DNA of 64,000 bases from Isoetes taiwanensis. Taxonomy: Eukaryota > Streptophyta > Lycopodiopsida > Isoetales > Isoetaceae. The stretch is from the NCBI GenBank assembly GCA_021234155.1, contig JAJEKV010000261.1:248001-312000 (forward strand), read 5' to 3'. Positions 58,900-64,000 of the stretch are shown piece after piece (the first letter of the stretch is position 1; every line of letters starts with the position of its first letter). The notes beneath the pieces are model-generated. The model saw only the letters and a list, made by a program, of their open reading frames with translations, was not told the DNA's origin and did no database searches. Position numbers and translations under genes: made by a program.

Positions 58900-60020
58900 G
58901 AAGAGGATGAGGGCATATAGAAATGACCGCCCAAGAAGCGAGGGTAGGAGGGGATGCTTCGCCAGCGGCAAAGAAGAAGAAGAAGACAAACACCCAGGTG
59001 AGCTCGAGGTTTTTCTTTTGTCGGAATACCTTAACCGATCCATCCGTTCTTCTTGCGGATTCACCTCGGACTCACCGGGTGATCAGCGGGCGAACTCCAT
59101 TCTTCGTCATCGAGGGACCGGAGACGAGAGCTTCTTGAAACAAATGGCAGATTCTTGGTGGTATGTCGAGGTATCGACAAGTGGGAAGGAGAAAGATCTG
59201 TTTCTACACCAAAGGGACAAGAAGAGCTCGGAGACAAGTACAAGAAAATCGGTGTTGTGCTCTCCGATCTCTGCGCCAGATTCAAGCATTTAACACTACA
59301 TGTCGAGGACTGCCGTAAGAGTAAGTTCTATCGCACAAAAAATTGGCGTTTCAAATTATTCTCACTCTTCCATGAGCAAGGCTAAGGGCTAAAAAAAAAA
59401 AAAAGGCCGGCGCCTTTAAATTGTCGAGAACCTTGGGTGGAAGGATCTGGAAGGGATGAAGGAGGCCGGAACCCTAACATCCGGGAGCTTGGTATGGAGA
59501 TTTCGAGTCGGGGAAAAGCTGTTCAATACGGGGGAGCTTCACTTCTCTGCGTCTTTGAAGACTCTACAACACTCTGCTAGTGGGGAATGTTGTGGTTCAT
59601 ACACAAAAAGTCCACCAAAAACAAAGATGGGGATGATGACACCACCGGGAGGAGTCGGATGGCGAAGGAGGCGAAGATATGGTCGACTCCCCAAACCTCG
59701 ATCCGGATGATCAGATCGGGATTTCTCGAGAGGGGAATGTAAAATGGAGCGTCTAGCTTCGGTATTATCCGTTGGGAATATCACACAGGCCGCTGGCTTT
59801 GGACATTAGGCGGCGAAGGTTTGCACGGGAGATGCCGTCTTGTTCAACCCGTGGAATTTAATCCAAGCACACATCTTTGGAGATTCTCAACCGATGGTGC
59901 GACATCCCATTGCGCATCCAATGCCCGCGGATGTCATACCTTTTATCGGCAAGTGAGTTGTTGTTTGGAAGTCCGAGGAAGATCTCGAAGGGAAAAGACG
60001 CGTCGGGTTACGGGTTGAGG
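58900..60020 (+). pseudogene. Coding-like stretches with alternating frames, unrecognised
   Basis: Plus-strand frames with protein-like composition follow each other with shifts: TAQEARVGGDASPAAKKKKK (58926) ending at a donor-like CAG then GTGAGC; VCRGIDKWEGERSV and QEELGDKYKKIGVVLSDLCA then RFKHLTLHVEDCRKS (59160-59325); ELGMEISSRGKAVQYGGASL (about 59480); and LWFIHKKSTKNKDGDDDT (about 59590). I recognise no domain. They may be exons of the gene starting at 56263, damaged by indels or by sequencing error. Confidence 0.3.
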
Positions 60021-60230
60021 CGGTCAGCATTGAGTTAGGGCGCTCAAGTATTGCGAGGCGGAGAAGGAGGTGCCGCAGCGATCAAGGATAGATATGCCAA
60101 GCGAGAGTGCAGAGTTCTTTTTCGGCCGGAGACGCAAAGAACTCAACCGCCAGCGGATTAGCCACCGCGAGAACACAATAGCGCCGAAAGTGCCCGCCAC
60201 GTAAGGTAAATAACTCTCTGAATCTTTCCA

Positions 60231-60619
60231 TTCTCGACTCGCGAGTCGAGAAAGCCCTGCCATCCTAACATTTGCCGATTATCACTGGGGTTTCTCGACT
60301 CGCGAGTCGAGAAAGCCCGGAGAAACACAGAAAATCAAAGGATGTGGAGCTTTCTCGACTCGCGAGTCGAGAAAACCCTTAGCCAGTAAAAGAAAATTAG
60401 ACATTGAATGGGACTTTCTCGACTCGCGAGTCGAGAAAGCCCTGCCATCCTAACATTTGCCGATTATCACTGGGGTTTCTCGACTCGCGAGTCGAGAAAG
60501 GCAGGGTAATGCAGAAAATCAAAGGATGCAGAGCTTTCTCGACTCGCGAGTCGAGAAAACCCAGAGAAGTAAAAGAAAATTAGACATTCAAGGGACTTTC
60601 TCGACTCGCGAGTCGAGAA
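60231..60619. repeat. Palindrome cluster in a 185-bp tandem duplication
   Basis: Seven perfect 22-bp palindromes at 60231, 60292, 60352, 60416, 60477, 60536 and 60598 (starts). Segment 60231-60415, holding three of them, is repeated at 60416-60600: both have CCTGCCATCCTAACATTTGC, CGATTATCACTGGGG, AGAAAATCAAAGGATG and AGAAAATTAGACATT. All seven palindromes are undamaged while the spacers have diverged (for example CCCGGAGAAACACAG against GCAGGGTAATGCAG). Confidence 0.95.
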
Positions 60620-60679
60620 AACCCGGGGCTACATTTTACTGTTTATTCCTGGGTGTTTGTAGATACTTTCATGCTCTGA

Positions 60680-62299
60680 CATTGGTACATTGTCTGAATG
60701 CAGCCCTTATCCTGACCAGATCATACACGCTAGGCAACAGTGGAAAGCATTGGGTTGTCCTCAGCGTCCTAAAGGAAACAGGGCTCCCTCGGATAAGTGG
60801 AAGACCTTTGAGAAACTATGCAGATATGTTCTGCTGGAGGGACAGGAAGATGACGAGGGAGAGGAAGAAGAGGAGAAGAAGAAGAGAACACCAAGGAAAG
60901 GCAGGGAGTCTCTCGGACCAATACGACCTCATTCTTAGCATCGAGGCTGTGCGGGAGAAATGGACTGAAATATGGGCTCAATGGACAAGAGGCAAGTCGA
61001 AGGACAAGAATGGAGAATTTCCAAGCAGCCCGACCCCAAGTTGTTTGACAAGCAGTTCATGAAGAGGATACTGGGGCCTCACGGACAAAGAAACGCTTGA
61101 CCTACAAGGCAAAATCTTGAGGGAACAATCCTGGCCGAGGAAGACCAGAGTTCTAAATTGCGGGGCCTAAAGGATTATGCCACAGTCCTAAAAGCGACGG
61201 CGTGCGTTAGAAGAAGGCATCACGGAAGTTACGCGAACGTTGCATCTAATGAATACCATGATTTTGATTATTACAAGGAAAAGGCTGCCCTTGATGAGGA
61301 AGACATGAAGGAATTGAACCGTCTATGTCAACCCTACATCAACACCAAGCTGAAGCGTAGCGTCAAAACCCTTCCTTTCCGAACGCGTGCTATGGCAATT
61401 CGAAAAAGGAAGCTTGGATTCGGGTAGTCCCATTTAAGGCGCACGATAGATCCCCCCATTTCTGGTTACTTTGGGACACAAGGGATTTGGTGGTCTCGAA
61501 CTGGCACCTGGACCCGTGGCACTATTTGCCATCAATATGATCGAAGACCCCACCCTTTTTATGACAAAGCTGACATAGAGCAGTGGTACAAGACGATGTT
61601 CGGACATGACCGACTGGATACTTTCAGGTTCCCTTGTCTTTTGCATGCCGGGCAATCAAACAACCATTGTCTCCCAATGGGCAGCTGATATTAACTTCAC
61701 CAACAAGATCATGCACTCCATATAACGAACTTGATCATGAGTGCAGACTTGGCTTGCCGAAGGCACCAAGCTTTGCCAACATAGTTTTGGTTTTGATTTC
61801 AAGATCGGCGGTCGACCTGGATAAGTGGTGGTCTAGCGAGCATCATTATCTCGACAAGTTCATGATCTCTCAAGAGCAGATGGAACCCTGGAAGGGGGGC
61901 AGGTTTATGGAGGATGTTCCATCGATGGACAAGGTCAGCAAGGATGGTGCGACCGGTCCTATACATAGAATTCCTATCCGGCCAAGAGTTATCAAGTACT
62001 TCATAACCAGCTTGGTCGAGGAAGATCAAATTGTATGCGAGTGGTACATGAATGGCCTGTTCTCTCAGGGGGCTATGCTGTTTGGAATGAAACCTATATC
62101 CGTGGTTGGAAATAAGGACATGGTTGAAACCATTCAGTCATACTTGGATCTGCTTCATGAGCATTTCAAGGGAGGAAGACAAATGGAAGCAAAGAAAGAC
62201 GGCGAGGACGAGGGAGACAAACCTGACGGAGACGAGGATGTCGAAGGATTGGACCAGAATGCTGCCGAAAACATTATTGAAAACCTGAGATTGAGGTGA
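60680..62299 (+). pseudogene. Coding-like region; possible methyltransferase-like part
   Basis: Frames in series: PYPDQIIHARQQWKALGCPQ and SDKWKTFEKLCRYVLLEG then an E/K-rich run (60700-60900); YDLILSIEAVREKWTEIWAQ (60930); LRGLKDYATVLKATACVRRR and EYHDFDYYKEKAALDEEDMK (61160-61310); SPHFWLLWDTRDLVVSNWHL (about 61460); LFYDKADIEQWYKTMFGHDR (61556); and the longest, 61634-62299, with SPNGQLILTSPTRSC, DLDKWWSSEHHYLDKFMISQ and IKYFITSLVEEDQIVCEWYM then NGLFSQGAMLFGMKPISVVG. It ends at a perfect donor, GAG then GTGAGT (62296). The order, a DLVV-aromatic segment, then an NG-loop, then a V-x-x-x-x-x-G-x-x-x-x-x-A-x-x-x-G segment, recalls class beta amino-methyltransferases with catalytic motifs lost. 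That is weak inference. Frame changes argue for a broken gene or a poorly polished sequence. Confidence 0.3.
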
Positions 62300-62321
62300 G
62301 TTTACTTTGCTCTAACGGTGT

Positions 62322-62398
62322 TTCTCGACTCGCGAGTCGAGAAAACTCGTTTCCTTTCAATACCTTTTCTTGTCATTCTCGACTTCGCGAATCGAAAA
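62322..62398. repeat. Two palindrome copies in an intron-like segment
   Basis: A perfect copy at 62322-62343 lies 23 bp after the donor at 62296. A damaged one lies at 62376-62398 (TTCTCGACTTCGCGAATCG). Both precede the phosphatase-like coding stretch, consistent with an intronic position. Confidence 0.85.
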
Positions 62399-62429
62399 CT
62401 TCGTTTTCTTTTCGGCGGATGTCATCATT

Positions 62430-63278
62430 TCGAGTGGAATTCGAGCTCAACGAGTCCGGATCATTGTCAATGGATTCCAACGGTTCCACGTCGCGAGGAG
62501 AATGAGAATGAAAATCCGAGCAAGACACCGCTCCACGCCCGAAAAGAACACGAAAAGTTAATGATCCCGCATTTGGATCCCGATGAACCGGAAATATGGT
62601 CAGAGCCAAACTCCAACTGGGATCCAGCTGGTCCCACCAAGCTTGTAATATTTGACGTCAATGGAGTATTAGCTGCGGTATACCACGACAAAAGACGCCC
62701 CCGAGATTAACACCTCGCAGATCGGTGAAAGCAGAGCATAAAATAGTGTATCCGAGGCCCGTGAGCTAAGGAAATTATTGATTGGTGCCCGCACGGGATT
62801 CGAAGTGGGCATATGGTCTTGTATGGCAAAGAAAAATATTGTCAATGTTCTTGGTGTTCTCGGCATTTCAGTTTTGAAGTTCAAGTTCGTTTTGGGGAAA
62901 CGAAAGGGTCGAAAGCATGTGAAGGACCTCGATCCAAACCATCACAAAGGGAAGCCTATAATGGTGAAAAAGGCCGGCGGTGTTTATGAGCAATTCCAGG
63001 ACTTTGGCAAACACAACACGCTGATCATAGACGACTCCGCCTACAAGTGCTATCATAACGCAGCAAAATACAATCATTGCTAAGCCATATCGACCTGAAG
63101 AATATGAGACAGATAGGTGGTTGTCCTTCGGACTACATCCGTCTTGGCGGAATCCCTCTTTGCCATTCTTGTCGCCGATGTGCTTACGAACTATCCGAGC
63201 CTCACGGAACCCGATCCAGAGAGCAAGCCGATCATGAAAGCTATGGACGACAAATACTTTGGTGAACAAGAAGAGTGA
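62430..63278 (+). pseudogene. FCP1/NIF-type phosphatase domain, frame-shifted
   Basis: HAD-superfamily phosphatase domain of the CTD/NLI-interacting-factor type. EFELNESGSLSMDSNGSTSR leads in; after a shift, LDPDEPEIWSEPNSNWDPAG and TKLVIFDVNGVLA give motif I, where the usual DxD is DVN, so the second Asp is replaced. After another break, ARELRKLLIGARTGFEVGIW and SCMAKKNIVNVLGVLGI match the RPG...F.VGIWSS region, and KHNTLIIDDSAYKCYHN gives the motif IV DD. The last frames are AKPYRPEEYETDRWLSFGL and TSVLAESLFAILVADVLTNY through MKAMDDKYFGEQEE with a stop at 63276. At least four frame changes. Plant FCP1-like proteins often have DLNG or DVNG in motif I, so the N alone does not prove inactivity. 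Confidence 0.6.
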
Positions 63279-63384
63279 CCCCTGCTTTCAGATAGTCAAA
63301 TTGTGTGAATATTGTAATCGAACGTGAACACATGTATTGACCATTTTGTAATGAATATACTTGTATATTGAGTTTTCGATGCCT

Positions 63385-63633
63385 TTCTCGACTCACCAGT
63401 CGAGAAAGGCATGCTCGTCGTGTTGGATGAAATGCTTGTACAATCTATTATGATAATGCTTGTACATTGGGTTTCCTGGGACTTTCTCGACTCGCGAGTC
63501 GAGAAAGGCATGCTAGTTGTCTCGTTGACAAAAGCATTTGTATGCTTCCGTGTGTGATTGGATGCAACCATATTCTAATGAGAATGGTTGTACTTTGACT
63601 TTTATGGGCCTTTCTCGACTCGCGAGTCGAGAA
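63385..63633. repeat. Palindrome family, 3' cluster
   Basis: Copies at 63385-63406 (centre CACC instead of CGCG), 63484-63505 (perfect) and 63612-63633 (perfect). They lie just past the phosphatase stop, with spacers rich in ATGCTTGTA-like words. Confidence 0.9.
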
Positions 63634-63739
63634 AGACACTACTTCCCACGTCATTGGATGCAGTTGTATGGAATGAATGTTCTCCGTTGTAATTTGATTT
63701 CAACGTTCTTTTCTACGTTTTGACTAATGACACCGTAAT

Positions 63740-64000
63740 TGTTAATCATACTCTCCTTGCTCCAGGTGGTTCAGGCACAGATCCGACACCAGCACAGATC
63801 CCGCTCAGGCATCACAGAGACCGCTCCAGGCGGCACGGATCCCGCTCAAGGCGGAAGAAATACCGTTCAGCGCACGATCCGTCCACGCTACACTCTTGCC
63901 CGGCCTTTGGGACAAGGTTGCTCGCGAATTCGAGAGGTTGCTCGCTACACCACGGGAATAAAGAACGCCCGAAGTAAGAACAAAGAGAAAGTCCGGGAAG
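63740..64000 (+). CDS. Possible exon running off the right edge
   Basis: The frame GTDPAQGGRNTVQRTIRPRY and LARPLGQGCSRIREVARYTT then GIKNARSKNKEKVRE is open to the window end and follows an acceptor-like TTGCTCCAG (about 63768). It is basic and Gln/Arg-rich, and starts with repeats of CAGATCC or CGGATCCCGCTCA. I do not recognise it. Confidence 0.25.

Noticed and set aside
60231-60619. CRISPR-like array of palindromic repeats with spacers
   Set aside because: The spacers are themselves duplicated, spacing is irregular, and this is a plant nuclear context; the array is a tandem duplication of palindromes.

Overview
This is nuclear DNA of a land plant. The support is a class III plant peroxidase, a histone H2A gene with an intron, GT-AG introns with plant-like AT-rich sequence, and plant L1-type LINEs with a zf-RVT zinc-binding tail. 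Remnants of a Crypton-like tyrosine recombinase and of a DUF7869 transposase-like gene point to a large, repeat-rich genome such as that of a fern, lycophyte or other non-seed plant; this last step is inference. Intact genes are few: the window is mostly duplicated segments and nested mobile elements.

1-16 kb: mixed intergenic DNA. A pair of duplicated exon sets lies at 0.8-1.5 and 2.1-2.7 kb, one intact and one with a stop. A two-exon H2A gene (8352 to 7684, minus) has an H2A.X-like SQ tail. A decayed Crypton-like recombinase lies at 11.2-12.7 kb (minus). Several copies of a SINE-like family ending in ACGTTAAAA plus a microsatellite are scattered here.

16.4-19.4 kb: a non-autonomous, hAT-like element with 17-bp terminal inverted repeats (TIRs). 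19.4-50.9 kb: a segmental-duplication complex. A unit L-P (L about 1.3-1.6 kb, P about 7.5 kb with a peroxidase pseudogene) occurs twice in direct orientation (A, 19.4-31.6 kb; C, partial, 31.9-39.7 kb) and once inverted as L-P-L (B, 40.4-50.9 kb). Comparing copies exposes later insertions with target-site duplications and empty sites: an L1-type LINE in A, a SINE-like element and a 310-bp hAT MITE in B. A near full-length LINE with an open reverse-transcriptase frame (33.3-37.2 kb, minus) interrupts C and is itself interrupted by a GC-rich insert.

50.9-55 kb: a truncated LINE of the same family, split by a minisatellite, then a decayed DUF7869 gene (minus). 55.7-64 kb: an ACGT-box-rich promoter-like region and a spliced start exon on the plus strand, followed by coding-like stretches with many frame changes (a Ser-rich N-terminus, a possible methyltransferase-like part, and an FCP1/NIF-type phosphatase domain). 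Between them sit about 18-20 copies of a 22-bp palindrome and six hairpins of about 80-90 nt whose outer arms differ between copies yet still pair within each copy. This palindrome and hairpin system is the most unusual thing in the window.
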